This document shows positions 1 to 7,956 of a DNA stretch of 12,255 nucleotides, piece after piece. Position 1 is the first letter of the stretch. Each line of letters starts with the position of its first letter. A program made the position numbers and the translations under genes. The stretch covers positions 1-12,255 of the forward strand of contig CALPVM020000033.1 in the NCBI GenBank assembly GCA_943327015.2, written 5' to 3'. The notes beneath the pieces were generated by a model. The model was not told the DNA's origin. It was given only the letters and a program-made list of their open reading frames with translations, and did no database searches. This DNA comes from Akkermansia muciniphila (GTDB lineage: Bacteria > Pseudomonadota > Gammaproteobacteria > Burkholderiales > Burkholderiaceae_C).

Positions 1-1
1 G

Positions 2-1870
2 GGTGGCAAGCGCCCCGACCGATCCGCCAATGTGTACAGCCAGCGCAGCCGCGAAGCCTATAAAGATGCTCCCATTGTGCTGGGTGGCATAGAAGGCAGC
101 CTGCGACGCATTGCACACTACGATTACTGGTCGGACAAAGTGCGCCGCTCTATTGTGGTAGATGCCAAATGTGACCTGCTTTTATATGGTAACGCGGAGC
201 GTGCAGTGGTCGAGATTGCCCACCGCCTTGCTGCACGTGAGCCGGTAGAACGCATTACCGATGTACGCGGTACCGCTTTTGTGCGCCGCCCGGACGATGA
301 AACTGGCAAAGGTTGGTTTGAAATTGACTCGACCAGCGTGGATGAGCCGGGCAGGGTAGAAGCCCACATCAATCCCTATATGACCACGTCAGAACAGGCT
401 GCAGAGCAAGGCAGCACCTGCACCAAAGACGATGCCAAGCCGGCTGACGTGAACCCGGCTATTCAGCCACTCACCTTTATGCCCAACCCGGCGTTACAGG
501 GTAAGCTAAAAGTGCCACCGCGCGATCGCTCGGTCATTCGCTTGCCGAGCTATGAGCAAGTCAAGGCTGACCCAGTGCTCTATGCCCACGCCAACCGTGT
601 TTTGCACTTAGAAACCAACCCCGGCAACGCCCGTGCCCTGGTGCAAGCTCACGGTGAGGGAGTAACGGCACGCGATGTATGGATTACCCCGCCACCCATA
701 CCGCTCACTACTGCCGAGATGGATTTGGTATTTGACCTGCCCTATGCACGCAGCCCACACCCCGCCTATGCCGATGAAAATGGCAGCCATGAGGGGGCGA
801 CCAAAATACCCGCCTGGGAGATGATTCGCTTTAGCGTAAACATCATGCGCGGATGCTTTGGCGGTTGCACTTTTTGCTCAATTACCGAGCACGAGGGGCG
901 CATTATCCAAAGCCGCTCTGAAGATTCGGTGATTAAAGAGATAGAAGATATTCGCGATAAGGTCAAAGGCTTTACCGGCACTATTTCAGATTTAGGTGGC
1001 CCTACCGCCAATATGTACCGTTTGGGCTGCAAAAGCCCCGAAATTGAAGCCGCGTGTCGCAAACCCAGCTGCGTGTACCCCGGCATTTGCCAGAACCTGA
1101 CCACCGACCATGCGCCGCTGATAAAAATGTACCGGCGTGGCCGGGCGCTCAAAGGAATCAAGAAGATTTTGATTGGCTCGGGCTTGCGCTACGACTTGGC
1201 TGTAAAAAGCCCGGAATACGTGAAAGAACTGGTGCAGCACCATGTGGGTGGCTACCTGAAAATTGCTCCGGAGCACACCGAGCAAGGGCCGCTGACCAAA
1301 ATGATGAAGCCCGGCATTGGTAGCTACGACAAGTTCAAGCAATTGTTTGAAAAGTTCAGTGCCGAGGCGGGTAAAAAGCAGTTTTTGATTCCATACTTTA
1401 TCGCAGCACACCCAGGCACTACCGATGAGGACATGATGAACTTGGCACTGTGGCTGAAAAAAAACGGCTTTAGAGCGGACCAAGTGCAAACCTTTTACCC
1501 CAGCCCGATGGCCACAGCCACCGCCATGTACCACAGCAACAAGAACCCTTTGCGCAAAATTACCCGCGACAGCGAAACGGTGGATATTGTGCGTGGCGAA
1601 AAACGCCGCAGGCTGCATAAGGCATTTTTGCGCTACCACGACCCCAACAACTGGCCAGTGCTGCGTGAAGCGCTTAAAACTATGGGGCGCGCCGATTTGA
1701 TTGGAAACGGTAAGCACCACCTCATACCTACCTACCAGCCAGTTACAGACGGAAGCTACCAGAGCGCACGGCGTAAAAATTCTAGTGCTGCGTCCGACAA
1801 AACCGCCCCTCCCGGAAAGGGGCGTTTGTTGACCCAGCATACGGGTTTACCGCCGCGTATTCGTAAATAA
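2..1870 (+). CDS. ygiQ: YgiQ family radical SAM protein (5' partial)
   Basis: This is the 3' part of a YgiQ (UPF0313) gene. The frame is open from base 2 through a GGKRPDRSANVYSQRS stretch that aligns by memory with about residue 130 of E. coli YgiQ, so the real start is upstream. The GTG at 32 is an internal valine codon. The radical SAM cluster motif C-x3-C-x2-C lies at 854-877 (CFGGCTFC, followed by SITEHEGR) and should bind a 4Fe-4S cluster and S-adenosylmethionine. Other family stretches are HYDYWSD near the start, DLGGPTANMY, a CRKPSCVYPGIC cysteine cluster, KIAPEHTE and PYFIAAHPGT. The C-terminal tail (last 40 or so residues) is basic and low in complexity, as is usual for the family. 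The substrate and reaction are not established for this family. A terminator-like hairpin lies inside the last codons. The assignment is firm; the biological role is unknown. Confidence 0.95.
   Translation, partial: GGKRPDRSANVYSQRSREAYKDAPIVLGGIEGSLRRIAHYDYWSDKVRRSIVVDAKCDLLLYGNAERAVVEIAHRLAAREPVERITDVRGTAFVRRPDDETGKGWFEIDSTSVDEPGRVEAHINPYMTTSEQAAEQGSTCTKDDAKPADVNPAIQPLTFMPNPALQGKLKVPPRDRSVIRLPSYEQVKADPVLYAHANRVLHLETNPGNARALVQAHGEGVTARDVWITPPPIPLTTAEMDLVFDLPYARSPHPAYADENGSHEGATKIPAWEMIRFSVNIMRGCFGGCTFCSITEHEGRIIQSRSEDSVIKEIEDIRDKVKGFTGTISDLGGPTANMYRLGCKSPEIEAACRKPSCVYPGICQNLTTDHAPLIKMYRRGRALKGIKKILIGSGLRYDLAVKSPEYVKELVQHHVGGYLKIAPEHTEQGPLTKMMKPGIGSYDKFKQLFEKFSAEAGKKQFLIPYFIAAHPGTTDEDMMNLALWLKKNGFRADQVQTFYPSPMATATAMYHSNKNPLRKITRDSETVDIVRGEKRRRLHKAFLRYHDPNNWPVLREALKTMGRADLIGNGKHHLIPTYQPVTDGSYQSARRKNSSAASDKTAPPGKGRLLTQHTGLPPRIRK
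1804..1827 (+). terminator. terminator-like hairpin inside the ygiQ coding end
   Basis: CGCCCC (1804-1809) and GGGGCG (1819-1824) form a 6-bp all-GC stem with a 9-base loop, followed by TTTGTT and preceded by an A-rich run. This has the shape of a weak, possibly bidirectional, intrinsic terminator, but it sits about 45 bases before the ygiQ stop codon. It could be a real 3' end signal for upstream transcription or simply coding sequence with a strong fold. The U-tract is short and interrupted, so confidence is low. Confidence 0.3.
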
Positions 1871-1894
1871 TCGGTAACGAAGCATGTCTGGCAC

Positions 1895-3217
1895 ATGACC
1901 CATACGATTCGCTTTAGCTTGCTGTCCCTGCGCGACCTGCTGATATCGGTGGGGCCTTTTGTGGTGTTAGGTGCATCGGTGCTGTGGTTACTGTACCAAT
2001 GGCTGAACCCTGTGCCGCCCAAGCGGGTTACTTTAGCCAGTGGTCCGGCACAAAGTGCCTATGCCGAATTTGGCGTACGTTACGCCAAAGCATTGGCGGT
2101 GCACGGCATACAGGTAGACGTGGTACCGAGCGAGGGCTCATCGCAAAATCTGGCATGGTTGGCCGCGGGGAAAGTGGATGTTGGTTTTGTGCAAGGTGGT
2201 AGTAACACCTTGACTTCAGACCAAATGGCTGGTCTTACCTCCTTAGGCAACTTGTTTGTAGAGCCGGTCTGGTTGTTTTACCGCCGCGACAGTGCGCTTA
2301 AAGTACACAAATCAGGTACTCTCAGTAGCTTAGCACAGCTACAGGGTTTGCGGGTGAATGTGGGTACACAGGGCAGTGGCGTACCAAACCTCATGTCTAA
2401 ATTGTTTGATATCAACCGCATCGACGAAGACACACTTGCCTTAAGCCAACTGGAGCAAACCCCGGCCGTGGTGGCTTTTTTGAATGGTGAGATCGATGCG
2501 CTGGTGTTTGCCTCGTCGACTGAATCGCCCATGGTGCGAATGCTGTTGCAAACCCCCGGCATCCAGTTGATGGATTTTGCCCAAAGCGAAGCCTATGCAC
2601 GCCGCTTACCTTTTTTAAGTGCAGTTACTCTACCGCGGGGTGTGGTCGATTTGGCGCGTGATATACCGTCCCGTGATGTACGCTTGATTGCAACCACAAC
2701 CACCATGGTGGCCACGGAGCAGGTACACCCTGCCTTGATACAGTTATTTTCACAAGCGTCTATTGCCATGCACAGCCCGGCGGACTGGTTTAACCGTGCC
2801 CGCGAATTTCCACAAGCCATACACAACGAGTTTGCTGTCTCCGAGGAAGCCGAACGCACCGTTCGTAACGGAACCCCTTGGATGCAGCGCTATTTGCCAT
2901 TTTCCTATGCTAATCTTATGGAGCGCATGTGGCTGGCGCTGGGCATTGTGATTGCCGTTTTGTTGCCGTTAAGTCGGGTCGTACCACCTTTGTATGCGTT
3001 CAGAATTCGCTCCAAAGTTTTTCGATGGTATGGGCAATTACGCAGCATCGAAGATCGTTCGATGTCACAAGCCCATGCTGTGCCCGAATTGCTGGCGGAA
3101 TTGAATGCGCTGGATGCACGGGTCGGAAAAATTACCATTCCGTTGTCGTATGCCGACGAACTGTATGCCTTGCGCGACCACATTGAGCTAGTACGCAGAA
3201 AGCTGCTTAGCACATGA
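1895..3217 (+). CDS. Membrane-anchored TAXI-family TRAP transporter solute-binding protein
   Basis: This 440-residue protein resembles the TAXI (NMT1-like) solute receptors of TRAP transporters. Residues about 17-36 form an N-terminal membrane helix. Residues about 44-330 form the periplasmic binding domain, starting RVTLASGPAQSAYAEFG and including GKVDVGFVQGG and GLRVNVGTQGSG, which are typical of the family. A second helix spans about 345-366 (LALGIVIAVLLPLSRVV) and is followed by a basic cytoplasmic tail of about 70 residues ending in HIELVRRKLL. A free TAXI receptor would normally have only a signal peptide, so this one is anchored at both ends. No DctQ/DctM permease gene is visible next to it, so the ligand and partner are unknown. 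It starts 24 bases after ygiQ, with no strong ribosome binding site, and its stop overlaps the pgeF start (ATGA), suggesting coupled translation. Confidence 0.85.
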   Translation: MTHTIRFSLLSLRDLLISVGPFVVLGASVLWLLYQWLNPVPPKRVTLASGPAQSAYAEFGVRYAKALAVHGIQVDVVPSEGSSQNLAWLAAGKVDVGFVQGGSNTLTSDQMAGLTSLGNLFVEPVWLFYRRDSALKVHKSGTLSSLAQLQGLRVNVGTQGSGVPNLMSKLFDINRIDEDTLALSQLEQTPAVVAFLNGEIDALVFASSTESPMVRMLLQTPGIQLMDFAQSEAYARRLPFLSAVTLPRGVVDLARDIPSRDVRLIATTTTMVATEQVHPALIQLFSQASIAMHSPADWFNRAREFPQAIHNEFAVSEEAERTVRNGTPWMQRYLPFSYANLMERMWLALGIVIAVLLPLSRVVPPLYAFRIRSKVFRWYGQLRSIEDRSMSQAHAVPELLAELNALDARVGKITIPLSYADELYALRDHIELVRRKLLST

Positions 3218-3954
3218 TTCACCCCCAGTGGCCGGCTCCGGAACAAGTTAAATCGGTTTGCAGCACCCGCGCCCGTGGTGTATCTATGCCGCCTTATGAC
3301 AGCTTAAATTTGGGTACCCATGTGGGCGACGATGCAGAGCATGTGCAGCAAAACCGCAGCCTATTGCAGCAGACGCTTGCTGCGCAACCCATCTTTATGG
3401 AGCAAGTGCACGGAACCCGTGTGCTTGAAATGGATGCCTCCACGCACAACGGCATGGTGGCAGATGCGGCCATTACACAAGCGCGTGGAGTTGCGTGTAC
3501 CGTGATGGTGGCTGACTGCTTGCCGGTGTTATTCTGTAACCGTCAAGGTACACTTGTTGCGGCGGCACATGCGGGTTGGCGTGGATTGGCCGATGGCGTG
3601 CTGGAGGCTACGGTGCAAGCCATGCAGTCGCGTGGTTGTGAAGCTACGGATATCTTGGCATGGCTAGGCCCATGTATCGGCCCCAAGGCTTTTGAGGTAG
3701 GGGATGAGGTGCGCGCAACATTTGTGCAGCAAAACGCCATTGCAGCTTCTTGCTTTGCGCCACTGACTGAGGGTAAATGGCTAGCCAATCTGGCTGCTTT
3801 GGCACAACAGCGGCTCAATGCACTCGGTGTGTTGCATCTTTATGGCAACGATGGTACAGCCCAATGGTGTACCGTTAGCAATGTATCAACGTTCTTCTCG
3901 CACCGGCGCGACCGCATCAGTGGTCGGCAGGCTGTCTGCATCTGGCTGGCTTGA
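3214..3954 (+). CDS. pgeF: Peptidoglycan editing factor PgeF (YfiH, DUF152/laccase-domain family)
   Basis: The 246-residue product has the full YfiH/PgeF fold signature. E. coli YfiH was first described as a polyphenol oxidase (laccase) and later as a cytosolic factor that removes wrongly incorporated amino acids (L-Ser instead of L-Ala) from peptidoglycan precursors. The likely metal ligands are H66 (EQVHGTRV), C102 (MVADCLPVLFC) and H119 (HAGWRGL). The GPCIGPKAFEVGDEV stretch and the C-terminal FFSHRRD are also family hallmarks, and the length is usual. The ATG is inside the last codon region of the preceding TAXI gene (ATGA, 3214-3217); no good Shine-Dalgarno sequence is seen, so translational coupling is likely. 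The last 69 bases overlap the convergent small membrane protein gene. In many betaproteobacteria pgeF precedes phaC, as it does here. Confidence 0.95.
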   Translation: MIHPQWPAPEQVKSVCSTRARGVSMPPYDSLNLGTHVGDDAEHVQQNRSLLQQTLAAQPIFMEQVHGTRVLEMDASTHNGMVADAAITQARGVACTVMVADCLPVLFCNRQGTLVAAAHAGWRGLADGVLEATVQAMQSRGCEATDILAWLGPCIGPKAFEVGDEVRATFVQQNAIAASCFAPLTEGKWLANLAALAQQRLNALGVLHLYGNDGTAQWCTVSNVSTFFSHRRDRISGRQAVCIWLA

Positions 3955-4197
3955 ATCTTGACGTAACGCAATTTCGCGTTCACGCAGAGCACGGCGGCGC
4001 GAGGGTGTGCCCATAAAATACAAAATCAAACCCACCGGTACCAGACCGTACAAAATAAAGGTAATGATTGCACCCAAAACCGTGCCATTGCTGTTGGTCG
4101 CTTCGGCAATCGCCATCATGGCGGTAACGTAGATCCAGGCAATCGGAATAATGTACATAATTTGTGAAATTTTAAAAGAGTTGTCAGCTAACAGCAT
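3886..4197 (-). CDS. Small conserved membrane protein beside phaC
   Basis: This gene encodes a 103-residue hydrophobic protein. Helix 1 is about residues 14-33 (MYIIPIAWIYVTAMMAIAEA) and helix 2 about 41-64 (LGAIITFILYGLVPVGLILYFMG), joined by a short TNSNGTV loop. A basic stretch (PSRRRALREREIALR) and a polar, Asp/Pro-rich tail follow, so it is probably an inner-membrane protein with a cytoplasmic tail. I recognise similar small proteins near pgeF/phaC in Burkholderiales but know of no function. The start is uncertain: M1 (codon 4195-4197) and M14 (codon 4156-4158) are both possible and neither has a clear Shine-Dalgarno sequence. M14 would begin right at helix 1 and fits the homologues I recall better. 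The 3' end overlaps pgeF by 69 bases in the opposite direction, and the 5' end faces phaC across 57 bases. Confidence 0.75.
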   Translation of the reverse strand: MLLADNSFKISQIMYIIPIAWIYVTAMMAIAEATNSNGTVLGAIITFILYGLVPVGLILYFMGTPSRRRALREREIALRQDSSQPDADSLPTTDAVAPVREER

Positions 4198-4205
4198 GCT
4201 TTAGA

Positions 4206-4233
4206 CTGACATACTACGCAAATTGGTTATTGT
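4206..4233 (+). promoter_or_regulatory. Candidate sigma-70 promoter for phaC
   Basis: CTGACA (4206-4211) and TATTGT (4228-4233) are separated by 16 bases, a fair sigma-70 match in the 57-base gap between the small membrane protein gene and phaC. It would start RNA near 4240 and leave a short leader that includes the AAGG ribosome binding site at 4244-4247. This rests on sequence inspection alone; transcription from upstream or from another promoter is possible. Confidence 0.35.
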
Positions 4234-4254
4234 CTGCATTCATAAGGTAATAGC

Positions 4255-5967
4255 GTGTCGCAAACTACTCCTAATTTTTGGGTTGATGCTGCCCAGCAAT
4301 TTCAGCAAACTTTTATCCAAAGTTGGTCGCAAGGACTCAAAGCCATGCAATTGGCGGTGCCCGAGGCAGCTACTGCAACATCGCAAACCATACCGGAAAT
4401 AAGCTGGGATGCCGACAAGCTCCAGCAGTTGCAAAAGCAGTATCTTGAGGACGCAATGTCTCTCGTCAATAACAAATTTCAACCTAAAGATACCGAAAAC
4501 GACCGTCGCTTCAGTGGCGATGCATGGGCTAATAACCCAGTATCCCTGTACATGGCCGAGATGTATTTGCTTAACGCCCGCACCATGATGGCCTTGGCAG
4601 ACGCTGTACAGGCCCCACCCAAAACCCAAAACCGCATCCGTTTTGCAATTGAGCAATGGGTGTCAGCGGCCGCTCCCAGCAATTTTTTGGTATTCAACGC
4701 CGAGGCACAAAAAAAAGCCATTGACACAAAGGGCGAAAGCATTGCTCTGGGTTTAAAAAACCTGATGCACGACATCGAGCAAGGGCATATGTCCATGACC
4801 GATGAAAGCCAGTTTGAGGTGGGTAAAAACGTAGCTACCACCGAAGGCGCGGTCGTGTTTGAGAACGAATTTTTTCAGTTACTCGAATACAAGCCACTCA
4901 CCGATAAAGTGTTTGCCAAACCTTTCTTGATGGTGCCACCGTGCATTAACAAATACTACATTCTGGACTTGCAACCTGACAACTCGCTGGTGCGTTATGC
5001 GGTAGCGCAAGGGCACCGTACGTTTGTGCTCAGCTGGCGCAACCCGGATGCGTCGCTCCAGCAGGCCACTTGGGACAACTACATTGAAGACGCCATTATT
5101 CAAGCGATTAGGGTGTGTAGTGCCATTAGCGGCTCACCCACCATCAATGCCTTGGGCTTTTGCGTAGGTGGAACTATGCTTACAACGGCCTTAGCCGTGT
5201 TGGCAGCGCGTGGCGAAAAACCAGTAGATAGCCTTACCTTGCTGACCACTTTGCTGGACTTTACCGACACCGGCATTTTGGATGTGTTTATTGACGAAAA
5301 CCACGTGAAGTTTCGCGAAGCCGAAATGGGCCATGGCGGATTGTTGAAAGGGCAGGATTTGTCGGCCACATTCAGCTTTTTACGCCCTAACGATTTGGTC
5401 TGGAACTACGTGGTGGGCAACTACCTTAAAGGCGAAACTCCGCCGCCCTTTGACCTGCTGTACTGGAACTCGGACTCTACTAACCTGCCGGGGCCATTCT
5501 TTGCATGGTACTTGCGCAACACCTACCTTGAAAACAAACTTAAATTGCCGCATGAATTAACCATTTGTGGCGAAAAAATTGATTTATCTACAGTGGATAT
5601 TCCGGTGTACTTATACGGTTCGCGCGAGGACCACATTGTGCCCATTGGTGGTGCCTATGCCTCTACCCATGTGCTACCGGGTGACAAGCGCTTTGTGATG
5701 GGTGCCTCCGGCCACATTGCCGGCGTGATTAACCCGCCTGCCAAAAACAAACGCAGCCACTGGATACGCGCAGACGGGGCTTTGCCGCCTACGTTTGAAG
5801 CGTGGCAACAAGGTGCCACGGAGCACAAAGGCAGTTGGTGGACCGACTGGGCCGCCTGGCTGCAAAACCACGCTGGCAAGCACATTGCTGCACCCAAGCG
5901 CTATGGCAAAGGAAAATACAAAGCAACCTTGCCTGCTCCCGGCACATACGTGAAGGCTAAAGCCTGA
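4255..5967 (+). CDS. phaC: Class I poly(3-hydroxyalkanoate) synthase PhaC
   Basis: PhaC polymerises (R)-3-hydroxyacyl-CoA, mainly 3-hydroxybutyryl-CoA, into polyester on the surface of intracellular granules. The 570 residues match the class I length. An N-terminal domain (about 1-200) precedes an alpha/beta-hydrolase catalytic domain. The lipase-like box is GFCVGG with nucleophile C303. The other triad members are D459 (GSREDHIVP) and H487 (GASGHIAGVINPP); the spacing matches C319/D480/H508 of the Cupriavidus necator enzyme. FLMVPPCINKYYILDL and the C-terminal GSWWTDWAAWL are further family marks. The start is GTG at 4255, chosen because AAGG at 4244-4247 lies 7 bases upstream and the next codons match family N-termini. 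It is first in the phaC-phaA-phaB operon. A single class I subunit is expected, since no phaE or phaR subunit gene is present. Confidence 0.97.
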   Translation: MSQTTPNFWVDAAQQFQQTFIQSWSQGLKAMQLAVPEAATATSQTIPEISWDADKLQQLQKQYLEDAMSLVNNKFQPKDTENDRRFSGDAWANNPVSLYMAEMYLLNARTMMALADAVQAPPKTQNRIRFAIEQWVSAAAPSNFLVFNAEAQKKAIDTKGESIALGLKNLMHDIEQGHMSMTDESQFEVGKNVATTEGAVVFENEFFQLLEYKPLTDKVFAKPFLMVPPCINKYYILDLQPDNSLVRYAVAQGHRTFVLSWRNPDASLQQATWDNYIEDAIIQAIRVCSAISGSPTINALGFCVGGTMLTTALAVLAARGEKPVDSLTLLTTLLDFTDTGILDVFIDENHVKFREAEMGHGGLLKGQDLSATFSFLRPNDLVWNYVVGNYLKGETPPPFDLLYWNSDSTNLPGPFFAWYLRNTYLENKLKLPHELTICGEKIDLSTVDIPVYLYGSREDHIVPIGGAYASTHVLPGDKRFVMGASGHIAGVINPPAKNKRSHWIRADGALPPTFEAWQQGATEHKGSWWTDWAAWLQNHAGKHIAAPKRYGKGKYKATLPAPGTYVKAKA

Positions 5968-6003
5968 TATTAAAAGATTTACAACTTGAAATGGAGATAA
6001 AAA

Positions 6004-7182
6004 GTGGAAGACATCGTTATTGTTGCTGCAGCGCGTACGGCTGTAGGTAAGTTTGGTGGTTCGTTAGCCAAGGTAGGTGCCAGCGATTTAGGCGCTACTG
6101 TTATCAAGAGCCTGCTAGAGCGCACCGGGGTAGCCCCTGACCAAATTGGTGAGGTGATCATGGGGCAGGTGTTGGCTGCAGGTGCCGGTCAGAATCCGGC
6201 ACGCCAGTCGCTTATGAAAAGTGGCATCGTTAAAGAAACACCGGCGCTTACCATCAATGCAGTGTGTGGTTCCGGCTTAAAAGCAGTGATGTTAGCCGCC
6301 CAAGCGGTAGCTTACGGCGACAGCGATATTGTGATTGCCGGAGGGCAAGAGAATATGAGCGCATCGCCCCATGTGCTTTTGGGCAGCCGCGACGGGCAAC
6401 GCATGGGCAACTGGAACATGGTGGACTCCATGCTGGTCGATGGCTTGTGGGATGTTTACAACCAATACCACATGGGTATTACCGCTGAAAACGTGGCCAA
6501 ACAGTACAGCATTACACGTGACATGCAAGACGCGTTGGCCTTGGCCAGCCAGCAAAAAGCGGTTGCAGCGCAAGATGCAGGCAAGTTTGTCGATGAAATT
6601 GTGCCGGTCGGTATTCCACAGAAAAAGGGCGATCCGGTCGTCTTTGCGGTAGACGAATACATCAACCGCAAAAGTACCGCTGAGACATTGGCAGGACTGC
6701 GCCCAGCTTTTGACAAAGCAGGGGGTGTAACAGCGGGCAATGCATCGGGCATCAACGATGGTGCTGCAGCGGTGATGGTTATGACCGCCAGCAAAGCAGC
6801 CGCACTAGGGCTCAAGCCCATGGGTCGAATTGCCAGCTTCGCAACCAGCGGACTGGACCCTGCCACCATGGGCATGGGGCCGGTACCTGCATCGCAAAAA
6901 GCTTTGGCCCGTGCTGGCTGGAATGTACAAGACCTGGACTTGCTGGAAATTAACGAAGCCTTTGCGGCACAGGCATGCGCGGTGAACCAGCAAATGGGCT
7001 GGGACACGGCAAAAGTCAATGTCAATGGCGGCGCAATTGCGATAGGTCATCCCATTGGTGCATCGGGCTGCCGTATATTGGTGACCCTTTTGCACGAGAT
7101 GCAGCGCCGCGACGCCAAAAAGGGTATTGCCAGCCTGTGTATCGGTGGTGGCATGGGTGTTGCTCTGACCATTGAGCGCTAG
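6004..7182 (+). CDS. phaA: Acetyl-CoA acetyltransferase (beta-ketothiolase) PhaA
   Basis: This biosynthetic thiolase condenses two acetyl-CoA into acetoacetyl-CoA, the first step toward polyhydroxybutyrate. The 392 residues fit the family. The acyl-accepting cysteine is C88 (NAVCGSGLKAV), the catalytic histidine is H349 (GGAIAIGHPIGASG), and the second cysteine is C379 (LCIGGGMGVAL). These positions agree with those I recall for C. necator PhaA. GQENMSASPH and NEAFAAQ are additional thiolase signatures. The start is GTG at 6004, supported by GGAG at 5993-5996 with a 7-base gap. It follows phaC by 36 bases with no terminator visible. A general degradative thiolase role is possible in principle, but the operon position argues for PHB synthesis. 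Confidence 0.96.
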   Translation: MEDIVIVAAARTAVGKFGGSLAKVGASDLGATVIKSLLERTGVAPDQIGEVIMGQVLAAGAGQNPARQSLMKSGIVKETPALTINAVCGSGLKAVMLAAQAVAYGDSDIVIAGGQENMSASPHVLLGSRDGQRMGNWNMVDSMLVDGLWDVYNQYHMGITAENVAKQYSITRDMQDALALASQQKAVAAQDAGKFVDEIVPVGIPQKKGDPVVFAVDEYINRKSTAETLAGLRPAFDKAGGVTAGNASGINDGAAAVMVMTASKAAALGLKPMGRIASFATSGLDPATMGMGPVPASQKALARAGWNVQDLDLLEINEAFAAQACAVNQQMGWDTAKVNVNGGAIAIGHPIGASGCRILVTLLHEMQRRDAKKGIASLCIGGGMGVALTIER

Positions 7183-7218
7183 TTAATTATTTATAAACCA
7201 CGAATTGAGGAATCAAGC

Positions 7219-7956
7219 ATGAGCCAAAAAGTAGCATATGTCACGGGCGGAATGGGTGGCATTGGTACCGCAATATGCCAGCGTCTGCATAAAGACGGAT
7301 TTAAAGTCATTGCAGGCTGCGGCCCCACACGTGACCATGTGAAATGGATTGATGAGCAAGCCGCTCTGGGCTACCACTTTTATGCTTCGGTAGGTAATGT
7401 TGGCGACTGGGACAGCACGGTTGAGGCATTTGGCAAAACCAAAGCCGAACACGGCAGCATTGATGTGCTGGTAAATAATGCTGGCATTACCCGCGACCGT
7501 ATGTTTTTAAAAATGACCCGTGAAGACTGGGACATGGTCATAGAAACCAACCTCAACAGCATGTTTAACGTTACCAAGCAGGTGGTGGGCGACATGGTAG
7601 AAAAAGGCTGGGGGCGTATTATTAATATTTCTTCGGTTAACGGCGAAAAAGGCCAAGCCGGACAAACCAACTATTCTGCCGCCAAGGCTGGCATGCATGG
7701 TTTTACCATGGCACTGGCGCAAGAACTGGCCAGTAAAGGTGTAACCGTTAACACGGTGAGCCCCGGTTATATTGGCACCGATATGGTCAAAGCCATTCGT
7801 GAAGATGTGCTGGCCAAAATTGTGGCAACTATTCCGGTCAAGCGTTTGGGTGAGCCGAGCGAAATTGCGTCCATTATTGCGTGGTTGGCTTCTAACGAAG
7901 GCGGTTACTCCACCGGAGCGGACTTCTCGGTGAATGGTGGTTTGCATATGGGCTAG
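7219..7956 (+). CDS. phaB: Acetoacetyl-CoA reductase PhaB
   Basis: PhaB is a short-chain dehydrogenase/reductase that reduces acetoacetyl-CoA to (R)-3-hydroxybutyryl-CoA, normally with NADPH. In the 245 residues the cofactor-binding TGGMGGIG motif is at about 9-16, NNAG at 86-89, and the catalytic set is N111, S139, Y152 and K156 (SSVNGEKGQAGQTNYSAAK). The C-terminal SVNGGLHMG is typical of PhaB. FabG is the nearest alternative, but the GCGPTRDHVKW region, the NGEKGQAGQTNY segment and the position after phaA favour PhaB. The ATG has a good ribosome binding site (GAGG at 7207-7210, 8 bases before). It lies 36 bases after phaA. Its stop codon overlaps the stop of the opposing transporter gene by 4 bases, so no spacer is left for a terminator. 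Confidence 0.96.
   Translation: MSQKVAYVTGGMGGIGTAICQRLHKDGFKVIAGCGPTRDHVKWIDEQAALGYHFYASVGNVGDWDSTVEAFGKTKAEHGSIDVLVNNAGITRDRMFLKMTREDWDMVIETNLNSMFNVTKQVVGDMVEKGWGRIINISSVNGEKGQAGQTNYSAAKAGMHGFTMALAQELASKGVTVNTVSPGYIGTDMVKAIREDVLAKIVATIPVKRLGEPSEIASIIAWLASNEGGYSTGADFSVNGGLHMG

Noticed and set aside
32..34. GTG at 32 as the start of the ygiQ product
   Set aside because: The frame stays open upstream with residues that match the YgiQ family, so this is an internal codon of a gene cut by the window edge.
992..1840. 282-codon minus-strand reading frame opposite ygiQ
   Set aside because: It is antisense to a strongly conserved radical SAM gene, has no family resemblance and reflects base composition of the real gene.
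6456..7025. 189-codon minus-strand reading frame opposite phaA
   Set aside because: It is a shadow of the thiolase gene; the sequence is Ala/Ser-rich without any motif.
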